From assembly GCA_025200525.1 (NCBI GenBank), contig CM045768.1, positions 52,460,925-52,524,924 on the forward strand: DNA of 64,000 bases, written 5' to 3'. A program made the translations under genes and the position numbers. Numbering within the stretch: position 1 is the stretch's first letter; each line of letters begins with the position of its first letter. Under the pieces are notes generated by a model, which was not told where the DNA came from, did not search any database, and saw only the letters and a program-made list of their open reading frames with translations. This DNA is from Camellia lanceoleosa. Its lineage: Eukaryota > Streptophyta > Magnoliopsida > Ericales > Theaceae. Positions 1 through 11,957 of this stretch are shown in pieces.

Positions 1-196
1 AATTCTTGTTTGTTTGAACTTTTCGAAATTAAATAATAATAAAAAAATAAAAATGACTTTAGATTTTTTTTTTTTTTTTTGAATTATTGAAATCTACTCT
101 CAAAATGGTTTAGTATAGAAAGGAATTTTTTTTGATGTTTTGATTTCCACAATCTTTGTAAAAGTTTGACTAAATCAATGCTGTTTTTTGGTTTTG

Positions 197-535
197 GTAA
201 ATTATAAATACACCTCTTGAGATTTACTTAAAATACGAATTATTCCTGTGATTTGAAAAATTACAAATACCTCTCTATCAGAATTTTTTATTTAACAGAA
301 TTAATTAAAAAAATAAAATTTTTAACTGTTCATCTATACAACAATAAAATTATCTGAATTATTAATTAAAATAAAATTTTAACATTATTAAAAATTGTTA
401 ATTAACTTTATAATTTATTAATAAAAGAATTTATTTGTTATGAAATTAAAAATCTTAAGGGACAAAATATAATTTTTAAAACTATAGAAGTAATTTATAA
501 TTCAAGTAAACCTCATAATTGTGTTTATAATTTAC
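197..535. mobile_element. MITE-like inverted-repeat element
   Basis: The left end (GTAAATTATAAATACA) and the right end (TGTGTTTATAATTTAC) are inverted complements with one or two mismatches, and inner stretches also pair (the segment around CCTCTTGAG on the left, CCTCATAATT on the right). It has the size and AT-richness of a miniature inverted-repeat element and its ends resemble the element at 28725-29084. No clear target duplication was identified. Confidence 0.45.
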
Positions 536-850
536 TCGTACTTTTTATTTTTTATATATAGATGTATTCTCTCCTTCTTCTGATAGTGGTGAGAACAATT
601 TTTATGTTTTCAAGAAAATAATAATAAAATTGGAAATTCCTTTTAACTGCTTTAAGTTACACGCAAAATGTATAAATGTGTTTGGATGTGATACAAATTT
701 GGAAGCTTCATCTGTCGGGGCCTAAGGCAATGGCTTCAATAGCCTTGTCTTTGGACTGGCCCTTAATGAAAATTTTTCATTACATATATAAAATGAAACG
801 ATAATACTATGTAGTTTAAATTTTGTGACTTAAAAGTGATTTAAATGGTC

Positions 851-908
851 AAAACGACGTCGTTTTGAGTACAGAACAACATAAAAATGGCCAAAACGAC
901 GTCGTTTT
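851..908. repeat. Paired AAAACGACGTCGTTTT palindromes
   Basis: The perfect 16-bp palindrome AAAACGACGTCGTTTT occurs at 851-866 and again at 893-908, the second embedded in a longer palindrome (AAATGGCCAAAACG and its complement). A third copy with similar flanking bases (GCCATT[TC]GAACCAC) is at 56376-56391, so this is probably the end of a dispersed element rather than a local regulatory site. Confidence 0.5.
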
Positions 909-1777
909 GGCCATTTGAACCACAAAATTTGAGTTACGAGACATTTTTCAAAATGAAAATGATTAAATTCATAAAATTCATACTCATTTGTGTCCTGAAA
1001 TTTTTCTGAATTTGAAAAAAATACTTTAAAAAAGTCTTCGAATTTGAAATTTATTAATATGACAAAATTTTACATTTACATAGCAAATTTCACATTACAA
1101 ATACTTTTTTTTTTTTAAGGTACATAACATTTATGTTATTATAAGTAGGTTTCATTTTTGAGTTGATTAATCATTCTTGTCATGTGTGTTGAGGCATAAA
1201 AAAAGCTGCAAATCAGGTGATCAAGCAAATGAAACTCTCAATGTGTTGTGTTTGTTCATGTGATGTGTTATTGCTTTTTATTGACCCAACGCTATCTCAC
1301 GTAGCAAAGTCGGGAAATTGCGTTTTACATGCCTTCTTTGATCGGTTTTATCTACGGCCATAAAAATATAATGAAAAATGATATATAAATTTATTTTTTA
1401 GACTTATTTTTTAGATTTAATAATATGTAAGTAATATGATTAATTGATAATTAAAGAAGATACGAAAGAGTGTGTTACTTTAAATATTCTAATTGATTGC
1501 TACATCATTGAATTTGAAAATTATGTGTAATTTTTAGACTGCATGCAATTGGTGAAAACAGGAGTTGTTTGGGATGATTTAAATAAGTGTACTTTTTGAC
1601 TTTTTATGAAATATGAGTTGTGTTTAAAGTGATGCGATAGAAAGGTGATATGACTTAAATAAGATAATGACTTTTTAATTTTTTGACTTTTTTAAGTTAT
1701 GACAAACAATATGACTATTTTTATGGGTAAATTGTGCCGATAGTCCCTATAGTTTGTCTTAGGTGTCATTTTGATTT

Positions 1778-2033
1778 TGATTTTTTTAATTTGCTTGATT
1801 TTGATCTTAAATTTTTAATTTTATTTCATTTTGATCTAATAAATAATAGTGTTACAAATTTTGATAAAAAATTGAACACTTGACTCACTCCCCTTATTTT
1901 TTAATCCTTATTTTTTTAATTTACTTGATTTTAATCTTAGATTTTAAATTTTATTTCATTTTGATCTAATAAAAACAGTGTTACAAATTTTGACATAATA
2001 TTGAACACGTGACTCACTCCCCTTATTTTAGGG
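1778..2033. repeat. Tandem duplication of a ~125-bp unit
   Basis: Two adjacent imperfect copies each run from a T-rich start through TTTCATTTTGATCTAATAAA, GTGTTACAAATTTTGA and end in GACTCACTCCCCTTATTT. The first copy is about 1778-1905 and the second about 1907-2033. The preceding phrase GATAGTCCCTATAGTTTGTC resembles dispersed repeat starts in plants, so this may be a repeat-derived segment. No coding capacity. Confidence 0.5.
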
Positions 2034-2942
2034 GCAAAATAGTAATTTTAGGGAAGGTGTTGTCGTAATAAATGTTGTGATGGGTTGCATTAATGGTGAT
2101 GTGTTGTAGCAATAACTTTGCAGATCTTTATCTGCTGACGTGGCCTGTTCTGCACCTACCACGTGTCCGAATGCTATTAGCCCTTCATGCTCAGTTGGCC
2201 TCCAGCTGTCTGGACTTCACCAGCCGGGTTATGTTATGGGTCTTAAGTGATGGGCTTGGGATTGTTCATCGTGGGCAGTAGCCCTTATGGGCCTAGCCAT
2301 GTCAAAATATATTTTTAACTTTTTAGGCATAGTCTCAAGTCTCAATAAGTCAAAAATTAATGATCATATTTAGTTTTTTCTCCTTCATTTATGAATAGGC
2401 AAAATTTGATCATATGATTTTAAGAGATGTTGAGACTATGCCTCATATTTGGCTTTTCTCCATGGGCAAAATGTGATCGTGTGATTCGAAGAGATGTGGA
2501 GACTATACCTCATTAGTTTCTCACTATGACCTTTCGCAAGTCACAAGTCACAAGTCACAAGTCTTGAGAGAAACAGTGAGCCTCTAATGTTTGTGACATG
2601 GTTGATAAGCATAGCGACCACAAAGTCTTTAATATAGCAGAGCCAGTCTCAGCTTTGGTGGAAATTGTTATAGAATTTTGTTAATAGTGTTTTTAGAAGA
2701 TTGATTAACTGATTTGAAATGGTTATAATATTTTTATAAAAAAAAATGTGTGTAATAAAAATCTATAGTTAATTTAAACTTTATTAATCAATGTTTTAAA
2801 ACAATTGTTATATTCATACTACTTCTCTATGGATTTAAATCTTTACCCTCACACATTGTTACCAGACCTAGTGAATTAGAACTAATTAAGAGTATTGTTA
2901 GAATGTCTAAAGTTCTTACACAAAATTTACTTATTATCATTC

Positions 2943-3421
2943 TGTTAATCAAGTATAACGCAGCGGGTAAAAATTTCAGATCATACCTTAGGTGATAGAA
3001 CCTGAAGTGAAGAATCTTGTGGTAAATCACATACTTCAAAAATGCGAATAACGAACTTCCAGCAATGGAGTGATACTACCGTATGAGTATCACCCACACT
3101 AATCACAGTACAAAGGCTTGATTGTTTTTCATATGGGAGAGAGTTAAAGAGAGAGTCTAGGAAAAAAGTTATGAGTAAAAACACATAACGTATATGATAT
3201 TTTATATCATTCAGATGTATATAATCAAATATATAACAATCAATATCTATCTATCCATCTATCTATATCTCTTGATAAGATATGGTAAATATAGATATCG
3301 ATTGTGGGTTATCCAAATAATTCAAATTCAAATTCAAATTTAAATAGATAATTTAATTGGTCATGGGTCGTGCCACATGGGCGTCCAAATTCGGGTCCAA
3401 TACCCGACCCAATTTCCAACA
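2943..3421 (-). repeat. 3' LTR of outer copia-type element
   Basis: This 479-bp LTR starts TGTTAATCAAG and ends TTTCCAACA. It pairs with 18039-18486, from which it differs by substitutions and an indel of about 30 bp. The purine-rich tract expected before a 3' LTR on the minus strand corresponds to the CTTCCACTCGCACATG stretch just inside it. Confidence 0.85.
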
Positions 3422-3775
3422 TCTTCCACTCGCACATGAGCTGGCATGACACTGCCACATCTCTATCTCAATCTCCTAAAATATTAAACAATCACATACT
3501 AGCCAATGAACCGTGCGACCGCTGAGAAACACGTGCATGTAGGAGCTCTATACTAGAAACTCAAAATGAGCCAGCATAGAGACATCAACCCAAAAAGAAT
3601 AAAAATAGTGTCTCATATATCCCAGACCCATCTAATTACACCGGTCCAAAAAAAAAAACATCTCTAATCCCTCAAAAAAAGAAGCATGTTTGACCCTCTC
3701 AATTCTTACAATATATTCACACTCAATCTGCCTCTCATATAGAGCGATGTGAGTTGCTGACAGTGAATATACAAC

Positions 3776-4239
3776 TGTAAATCAAAAAACAGTAAATACG
3801 CAGCGGATGAAAAATATTTAGATCATACCTTTAAATGATAGAACCTCGTGGGTAAATCACGTGCTTCCTGAATGATTAATCAACCCAACAGTGGAGTGAT
3901 ATTACAGAATGAATATCACCCACACAATTCACAGTGCAAAAGACTTGATCGTTGTTTTTGGGAGAGAGTCAGAGAGAAAGAGGAGAGTCTGGGAAAAAGA
4001 GTTATGGGTAAAAATCCCATAACGTATCTGATATACGTATCATTCAATATCTGATTCAATATCAGATATATAACCAAATATCTATCTTATCATATCAATT
4101 ATATGATAGACATATATATATCTTGAATAGTTATCCAAATAAGTTTGAATTAAAATTCAAACTTACATGGATAAGGTTCAAGAGGTTCAGGCTCAAAAAA
4201 CTCAAAGGGCCATGCCACATGGGCGCCCAATTTCTAACA
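3776..4239 (-). repeat. 3' LTR of inner copia-type element
   Basis: Starts TGTAAATCAAAAAACAG and ends TTTCTAACA, 464 bp. Relative to its partner at 10258-10709 it has one extra ~12-bp repeat of the AATATCTGATTC type and very few substitutions, suggesting a recent insertion. Confidence 0.88.
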
Positions 4240-5323
4240 TCTCCCACTCGCACATGAGTTGGCATGACACTGCCACATCTCTATCTCAATCTCCCCAAAA
4301 ATGAACAATCTCATACTAGCCAATGCACCGTGCATCACGAGAACACTGCATGTGGGAGCTCTATACTAGAAACTCAAAATGAGCCAGCATAAAGACATCA
4401 ACCCAAAAGGAACAAAAATAGTGTCTCATATAACCCATACCCATCTACTTACACCGGTCCAAAAAACATCTCTAATCCTCAAAAAGAGCATGTTTGACCC
4501 TCTCAATTCTTGCAATATATTCACACTCAATTCGCCTCTCATACAGAGGCGATGTGAGTTCTTGGCAATGAATATACAACAGTGGTGGTGTAATACTAGA
4601 TGATCTTCCCTTTGCACTCATGCCATTTAGTTTAGGATTGACCGCTTTCCCAGTGATGTCCCTTAAGGCCGAATCATACATGACCGCAGGCAACATACCA
4701 AAGTAGCAGAACATCAACCCCTTACCTTATGACATAGTCAAAAGTCACAAAAGGGTACATAAATGAAAGTCATATCAATAATGACACGTAAGACTCACAC
4801 GATGAGGAAACAGGGATCCATTCTCTCACCTCATTACTTGGTCGCCAAGCACATATAGTATGAATACATGCTACGGTGGAGTAACTCTTCCAAAAGAGTG
4901 ACGTCATACTCGATACACCGTACAGATATTAGTCTAGTCGCTTTCTAGCGCCTAACCCGAATTCTCTATTTGCTCGCCTCCTAGGCGCCAAATGAGATCT
5001 CGTATCTGGCTAATCATAACAGGCACAACATGGAAAGTGGGTACTAACATCCATGTTTGGTCCTTAACACGACCTCATCTTGGTTGTAACCAAGGCGACA
5101 TGCATAGTGGATAATTTCAGCTCTTGGTTCCAAACAAAATAAACCACTAGTCTCATCCTTGCTCGCTTCCAAGCGCCAAGGGCGATTGCTCGTGTGAGTG
5201 AGCCAATCTTGCTCACGACATCATCATCTCGCTAATCATTATGACACAAATCATAATAGTGTCAACATCCCATCATCTCATAACAAATAAGTGATCGATT
5301 TTAAAAAAATGACCACAACTATG

Positions 5324-5522
5324 CAATTCTAGATTCCAAACATAAGCCTTATCAGCACCTCTTGCGATAAGTATATACAACGGAATCCACCATGTGCGCC
5401 TCACATAAAGTGATTCAAAATCACAATTCTAGATTCCAAACATAAGCCTTATCAGCACCTCTTGCGATAAGCATATACAATGGAATCCTCCATGTGCGCC
5501 TCACATGAAGTGATTTAAGATC
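5324..5522. repeat. ~99-bp tandem duplication inside inner element
   Basis: The segment beginning CAATTCTAGATTCCAAAC and running through ATAAGCCTTATCAGCACC occurs twice in tandem here, with a few differences. The outer element has one copy at the equivalent place (about 12398-12500), so the duplication arose in the inner lineage. Confidence 0.7.
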
Positions 5523-6229
5523 ACTACCTCTTGCGCAATATCCTCTCTAAAGATATTTTGGTGACCAATTTGCGTTCATTCTTGATGCCTAACTAGCAGA
5601 TGCGCCCAACTAGCGCATTGAATCTTACAAGAAGCAAATTAATATACTACTAGTAAAGCATTTTATCCACAGTCTAATGAGCAAGGTCAATGTCTAAACA
5701 ACTCAGTTGACCATTTACCAAAGATAACACTTATCATGCCGAATACGCCTACATAGCGTACTTTAGGCTCCCACCACAAAGAAAAAGATCAAGGAATATA
5801 GGTCATTTGTTTCTCCCAAAGACAATCCGAGGATACACTTAATAGCTAAGGCTTTGGCTTTTACCGATAGGTAAGTCAATGGGTTTGTAATTTTGCATCT
5901 AGAATCATTCTAGGATATTCCTTGTGTAAGTCATCAAAGACAAAATAGGAATTCTCCCAAAACAATCCCTAAGGATCGTACATCCGAGCATATAAATTAC
6001 ATCACCCATGTCCATCATATCTAAAATAGAGGACTGCCCACCCTAGGTGGCGACAACCCTATAAATTCCTGGCTTATAATGACTAAGTAAGGAAAAACTT
6101 CTTTTGGACCATTGATCATGCCTCAGTGGTCTTCATCGATTATCGTTTGCCTATCATGGCTTGACGAAATCTAAGAACCACTGTTTGGATAACTGCTTTA
6201 AGTCAGAAAAGATTTATTGGAACTAGCAA

Positions 6230-7360
6230 CCTTTTGCGCTCTAACTTTTCACCATAAAAACAGAAGGTAAATCCCTACGGATCTACTTATCCAATTCTCC
6301 AACGAGAAGTTGGGTCACAATGTCCACAAATTAATGTTCCGAACTTATGTCAATCATAGCCTAAGTCAAAATAACCTCACTCCCTAGAAGGAAGTTAAAA
6401 TAACCTCACTCCCTAGGAGGAAGTCTTCTCATGGTCTACACTTTCCTCAATGGTGCGACTTTTCGGTATCTAGCAAGCCTTATGCCTCAATAATGACTAT
6501 CCAAATTACGCATAACTTTAGAATAATTTCGCGTCATAATGGGAAGTCAATCAAATTATAGAAATGGTTAATCCTCAAAGACTTTATCTTAAACCGCGCA
6601 ACATTAATCCACTTTCTAAAAACAGGGGACTAGAGTCTTTGGCATTATCCTAGGCTGTTTATCATTTTGCGGAGCAATCATGAATATTTCCTTCTCAATC
6701 ACCCAGTGATGACGTGGAAAATTTTCACATTTGCTACCACGCAACTATGAATGTAGAGTATTCTTCTCTAATGGAGTAATCCATTAGTAGGCACATCGCT
6801 CCCACTGTCCCTAGGATATTGGAAATTTCTTTCCATTCTCAACTAGGCTACATAAAGCGCTATGCTTAGAATTCTCTATCTTATAGAGTTCCAAAACTCT
6901 ATTCACGTCACCTTTACTAAGAAAACTTTATGTGACATAGTTGCACTACCACAAAGCTGCCTACCTATATGCATATGAACTGGAGGGTTTACATGACAAA
7001 GATACAATAATGCGCTATAGAACCCTAGGTCTTAACTTCCAATCTTATGAGAAGTAAAATAAAGATAAGTCATGATTCTGAGATCGCCCATAAATGGCTC
7101 TCTGCTAACCCATTACTCAAATGGAGTGTAAAATCTGATATGGAGGGCATTTAGTTAGGGATATAGGCAGCAAACTAGTGCAATTCCTAATTGGGAAACA
7201 TTTTGCGCCATTATCCACCTAACATTAACAATATTTAATTCATTATCTCTACTACACCATTGTGTTGTTGAGTATTAGGAATAATCAATTTTCTAAGCAT
7301 CCATTTCTCTTCACAGAGTTTTCTAAAATAACTCAAATAGATACTCGCCACCTTGGTCAA
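6230..7360 (-). pseudogene. Decayed copia integrase/reverse transcriptase of inner element
   Basis: Minus-strand translation gives DQGGEY at 7341-7358, then a phrase resembling the copia integrase QQHNGVVE segment in a nearby frame. Next comes TPFE followed by TAA (7113-7115) and then WVSREPF and GDL, which matches the family phrase TPFEAW...P...HL. Around 6285-6310 a GELDK phrase matches the reverse-transcriptase segment after DVKTAFLNG. All are separated by stops and frame changes. The order (IN to the right of RT on the minus strand) is copia-like. Assignment rests on short motifs, so exact boundaries are approximate. Confidence 0.6.
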
Positions 7361-9891
7361 AACTAAAAGCACAAAAGCTGTTATCTAATTGATCTCAACC
7401 TCATATGTACAATGTCAAAAATCATCTCACAACTTTTGACTTATGAGAGATCAAATAGTCTTGACTCAGATGCGTATCGTAATCTATAAATGTGTCGAGA
7501 TTGAGGCTTAGCTATCATACCCTTACACATATCTAGTCACAAAAAAACATAGTGGACTAAATGCGCCAATACAAATGACCTTCTATGGCTTTCCTACTTA
7601 CTTGTGCGCAACCATTGCGAACAAAGTTACACATTCACATGAGAACAGGATGTCATAAGCGAGTGGGCCCGAGAAGGCCTACTCAAACCATCATGTCATC
7701 ATCTCATTAATGTGATTAAGTATAATAAGCCACCGGTTCATGACCAATGTCATAAACTAATTCCAATCATCTTAATGTGTGAGTTCTCGAAGATAAGTTT
7801 AAAAGGTTTAGGCCCAACTAGGTAATGACTCAGGACTAATTCATATTCACTAGATCATAAAAGGATGTCATGGAGATATCAAGTGCGCCTAAGTCGCAAA
7901 TTTAACTAGTAAGTGCTAATCCCCTGCACCTTCAAGTCAATTTTATTCTCCATACACTTTAATGCATCTAGTTGAAAGATGACGATACTCCTCTTGCCAT
8001 ATCTATTTCTCGCTTCATAGTTACTTGCAATTAATTCTACTATCCACAAGAAGGAGAGAATAAGCTATCAACTATGACAGCTCCTGAAGTAACTTTAGCG
8101 CGAATTAGGCTAAAGAGTCTAATTCAACACAATGCTCTCACGAGCCATGCGTCAAATTCTTAGAGTCATAACAACCTTGTCGGCCTTGACCTTTTCATTA
8201 CTATGCTGCAACGTTTGCGCTTAGTGGTAAACGTTATTCAAAACAAAACGTTAGCCTAGTAAAGGAATAATACAAAGAAGCACCTCATCATGTCTCACAC
8301 TCAATTGTGGAAACAGTAAGTGTCCAGACTTAGATAAGTTGGCAATGCTAATAGATTTTCTTTGCTAAGCGCTAATCTTTTCACTTAGTGTGATATTTCA
8401 ACGCACTATTATAGTGCATGAAATTTTGCTCCATCCACTCCCAGTAATTGGGTAGAGAGCAAAACACTGCTCATACTGGCTACTCGTCTTACACTTTAAT
8501 GACTAATTTATTTAAGCTCGCATTTCTTGGATGACGTGACTCTTGAATGTTACTTCATCCAATGATGCAACATTATTAAAAGTCAAATTACAAAGTCAAT
8601 CCGCGCAGCTCAATAGTCAAGATCATATACAGATCTATTGAGGGCTTAATAATTTTATAACTCCAAAACTCGCCAACCAAAACTACGTAGCATGCCGCTA
8701 ACCATAGCGCACACATTAGTTTTATTGTGCCAAACAAGGCAACAAAACCACGGCGACTTTGAGTCATTTTTCCTTACTTTGGCTCAATTAAGGTTTGACC
8801 TAAAGTCTCCAAGACTTTTGCTCATCTAAAGAATGGGATTACATTGTTCACATTTGAACATCTCTACTAAGTCTAGGTCAACCAAATTAACTTCCATAAG
8901 CTAAATCAATTTAGTGAGAAATTCGTATTGGAATTAATTTGATTAGCATAATATAATTTTGCCGCAAAAATCTAAATTAAATAGTGACAATATTACACAA
9001 GTCGCAAGATCGAAAATCCGCTATGCTCGTAATCATCTCTTGCGCCACAGGTGACAATTATCAAAAATTTAATTTAATTTATGCGCAAAATATTGGTTTT
9101 CGGGAGTTAATCTACAAAGATTTCTCTCAACCGAATAACCTCCCACTGACTATGGCATATACAAAGCATGATAAATTCCATACAATAGCATCTCGATGTA
9201 GATTCACAATCAATACATGCTATGTTATATTTAATAACGGAATTAAAATAAAAAAAAATAATTAATCATGCTATTCTTATTACAACAATTTAGAAATTCT
9301 AGACCAAAAACAACAACATGCTGTATTTAATATTCAAATTATGCCATAACAGAAAGTATATCACTTCTGGAATTTTCTGGTATTTTTCTGGAATTTCAAA
9401 TAACTAATAAACACACATAAAATTATAAATAAAAAATCCAGAAATTGATAAACTGAAACAATATTCAGATTATGCCATAATTAAAATGTATATCATTCTG
9501 AAATTTTCTGGAATATTTCTAAAATTTTCTGGAATTTTAAATAACTAATAAACACACATAAAATTAGAAATAAAAAATCCAGAAACTGATAAACTGAAAA
9601 AATTATACCAGTAAATAGTAAAATATTTCAGAAGTCCACAATAAAAATTTCAATCCCAGAAAATTATTTATGCAATACCAGAATCATTTTAAAGCATAAA
9701 AAATGAATTATTAACACATAAAAAATATTTTTTATTTTCGTAAAATTTTCAAAATTTTACACAAGATAGAAAATTTAATTCTGAGTCTGATGGTACCAAC
9801 CATGCTTAAAACAAAGCTATAACGAATAAATTATGGCCAATTAACGCAATTCAAAATTAAAAACAAACAAACAGAGCCTTAGAGCCAAGCC

Positions 9892-10025
9892 ATGGTGAAC
9901 ACGCTGCTCGGCGCAGCTGACGCTGGCGATGGGCGAGCGGCGAGCGCTGGAAGCGCGAAGCGTGCCAGGCGTGGAAGCGCCACGGCGTCAGTGGCGCGTG
10001 CAGCCCACGCGCCGCCTTCCAGGGT
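9892..10025. other. GC-rich island in the leader of the inner element
   Basis: About 130 bp of GC-rich sequence (GGCGAGCGGCGAGCGCTGG and similar) stands out from the roughly 65-70% AT body. It lies between the primer-binding site and the expected gag start. A longer, different GC-rich island occupies the same place in the outer element (17165-17455), and both are followed by GCCTTCC and a GGTGTTTTCT phrase. Short open frames across it read as low-complexity Ala/Arg and are not supported as genes. Confidence 0.6.
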
Positions 10026-10257
10026 GTTTTCTGGTCCGATTTTTATACTTCCGGACTCCATTTTTCAAAATAAAATCATTTATGACATTAAAAATGACAT
10101 TAATGAACATAAAAAAGTATTTATGCTCTTAATCTAATAAAATAGATTTCTTATTTTCTTTACTAACATTCATGTATATAATGTATACATATACATATAA
10201 AAATATACACGTGATCAATGGAAACACGAAAATATCCATTAGTGGCTCTGATACCAA

Positions 10258-10709
10258 TGTAAATCAAAAAACAGTAAATACGCAGCGGATGAAAAATATT
10301 TAGATCATACCTTTAAATGATAGAACCTCGTGGGTAAATCACGTGCTTCCTGAATGATTAATCAACCCAACAGTGGAGTGATATTACAGAATGAATATCA
10401 CCCACACAATTCACAGTGCAAAAGACTTGATCGTTGTTTTTGGGAGAGAGTCAGAGAGAAAGAGGAGAGTCTGGGAAAAAGAGTTATGGGTAAAAATCCC
10501 ATAACGTATCTGATATACGTATCATTCAATATCAGATATATAACCAAATATCTATCTTATCATATCAATTATATGATAGACATATATATATCTTGAATGG
10601 TTATCCAAATAAGTTTGAATTAAAATTCAAACTTACATGGATAAGGTTCAAGAGGTTCAGGCTCAAAAAACTCAAAGGGCCATGCCACATGGGCGCCCAA
10701 TTTCTAACA
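10258..10709 (-). repeat. 5' LTR of inner copia-type element
   Basis: 452-bp partner of 3776-4239, adjoining the primer-binding site complement at 10245-10256. A short in-frame reading through the LTR (10354-10596) is duplicated in the other LTR (3872-4054) only because the LTRs are copies; it has no recognisable product. Confidence 0.88.
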
Positions 10710-11033
10710 ACAACAGTGGTGTAATACTAGATGATCTTCCCTTTTCCCTCACGCCATTTAGTTTAGGATTGACCGCTTTCCCAGTGATGTCCCTTAAGGC
10801 CGAATCATACATGACCGTAGACAACATACCAAAGTAGCAGAATATCAACCTCTCACCTTATGACATAGTCAAAAGTCACAAAATGGTACATAAATGAAAA
10901 TCATATCAATAATGACATGTAAGACTCACACGGTGAGAAAACAGGGATCCATTCTCTCACCTCATTACTCGGTCGCCAAGCACATATAGTATGAATACAT
11001 GTTACGGTGGAGTAACTCTTCCAAAAGAGTGAC
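10710..11033. other. Outer-element body between the nested copy and the hAT element
   Basis: This stretch starts with the right-hand ACAAC duplication and continues the outer element's interior, collinear with 4571-4908 of the inner copy. No reading frame is preserved. The last eight bases (11026-11033) are the left hAT target duplication. Confidence 0.7.
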
Positions 11034-11957
11034 TAGGGGTGAGAAGCGGATATACGGATCCGCCAAAATCGACCGAACCGAACCGATCCGCCACATTTTG
11101 GACGGATACGTGATGACGAGCGGACGGTTGCGAATTAATTTTCTCCAATCCGCCAATTTGGCGGACGGATGGCGGATTTGAGATTTCTTTGGCCGCAACC
11201 GAACCGCTAAACCGCCAAATCGCGAGCACCCTAGTAATTTATAAGACTTTGTATTTTCAATTTGTTTAAATATTATGTTTGTGTTTTCAATTGAAAAAAA
11301 TTTAAATATTCTGTTGAAAAAAAGTTTTCAACTTGAATATATTTTTTGAATTGAAAAAAATAAACATATTATTTATCTATATTTTTTGGTTTTTAAATCT
11401 AGCTCTAAAAATAATAAATAGAAAATATGATATATGCTAGTTGGTTTTTGTTTTCAAAAACATATGTAGATGTAACAATATAGAGACATACAATCTCTAC
11501 TACTGCTCTGTTCATGGTTTTGGTAGTTTGAATTATTATTATATTTTAAGAATCACAGATTGTAATGCTTTATGTAGATGAATCATACTGTGATTGTAAT
11601 ATGTGAATGAAGCATGCAGTGATCGTGATATTCTAAAGTTTCACACTTTCTTTCTTTAGATAAGGCATACAGTGATTGTAATACTTTTTAAAGTCATTGA
11701 CTGTAATACTTTCTTCTTCTTTTTTTTCTTTTTTTTTTTTTTTTTTGAGGAAGTGCACAAGTTGAATTATGTTGAAAATTTATAAAATTTTAAACCGCCA
11801 AACCGATTCGCATCCATCCGTCAAACCGCCAATCCGCTCAATCCACATCCGCCGGATTGGCGGACGGATGCGGATTGGTTTTCTTCAATCCGCCAATCTG
11901 GCGGACGGATGGCGGATTGGAAGTTCCGTGGCCGCAACCGACCCGCGCCCACCCCTA
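11034..11957. mobile_element. Non-autonomous hAT-type DNA element
   Basis: 924 bp bounded by TAGGGGTG on the left and the inverted CACCCCTA on the right, with an exact 8-bp target duplication AGAGTGAC (11026-11033 and 11958-11965). The inner copia copy at about 4900-4909 shows the empty site. An 8-bp duplication and TAGGGGTG-type ends are characteristic of hAT elements. Both termini carry a similar ~80-bp GC-rich module rich in CCGCCAAT and GGCGGACGGATGGCGGAT in direct orientation, while the middle is AT-rich. No transposase frame is present. Confidence 0.8.

Larger units (their letters stand above)
1..2942. other. Intergenic AT-rich DNA with small repeats
   Basis: No gene is supported here. 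Open frames are short and lack recognisable motifs. The stretch contains an inverted-repeat element (197-535), two copies of a palindromic 16-mer (851-866, 893-908), a direct duplication of about 125 bp (around 1778-2033), a second imperfect duplication of about 70 bp (around 2395-2512) ending in an AGTCACA-type short tandem (2536-2564), and a less AT-rich patch (about 2090-2300) of unknown nature. Confidence 0.6.
3776..10709 (-). mobile_element. Inner copia-type LTR retrotransposon of the same family, nested in the outer copy
   Basis: The LTRs at 3776-4239 and 10258-10709 are nearly identical and flanked by an exact 5-bp duplication ACAAC (3771-3775 and 10710-10714). The element's own interior at 4575-4590 shows the unoccupied form of the same site, which confirms the insertion. 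The initiator-Met primer site complement lies at 10245-10256, giving minus-strand orientation. The interior (4240-10244) is collinear with 10715-18025 of the outer element, and both carry the same premature stop in integrase. The body has no long open frame and appears non-autonomous. Confidence 0.88.

Noticed and set aside
2536..2564. Short repeated AGTCACA units as a possible CRISPR-like or satellite array
   Set aside because: Only about four ~8-10-bp units with no spacers, in a plant nuclear sequence.
8984..9265. 93-codon frame in the inner copia
   Set aside because: It reads on the strand opposite to the element and is broken in the outer copy.
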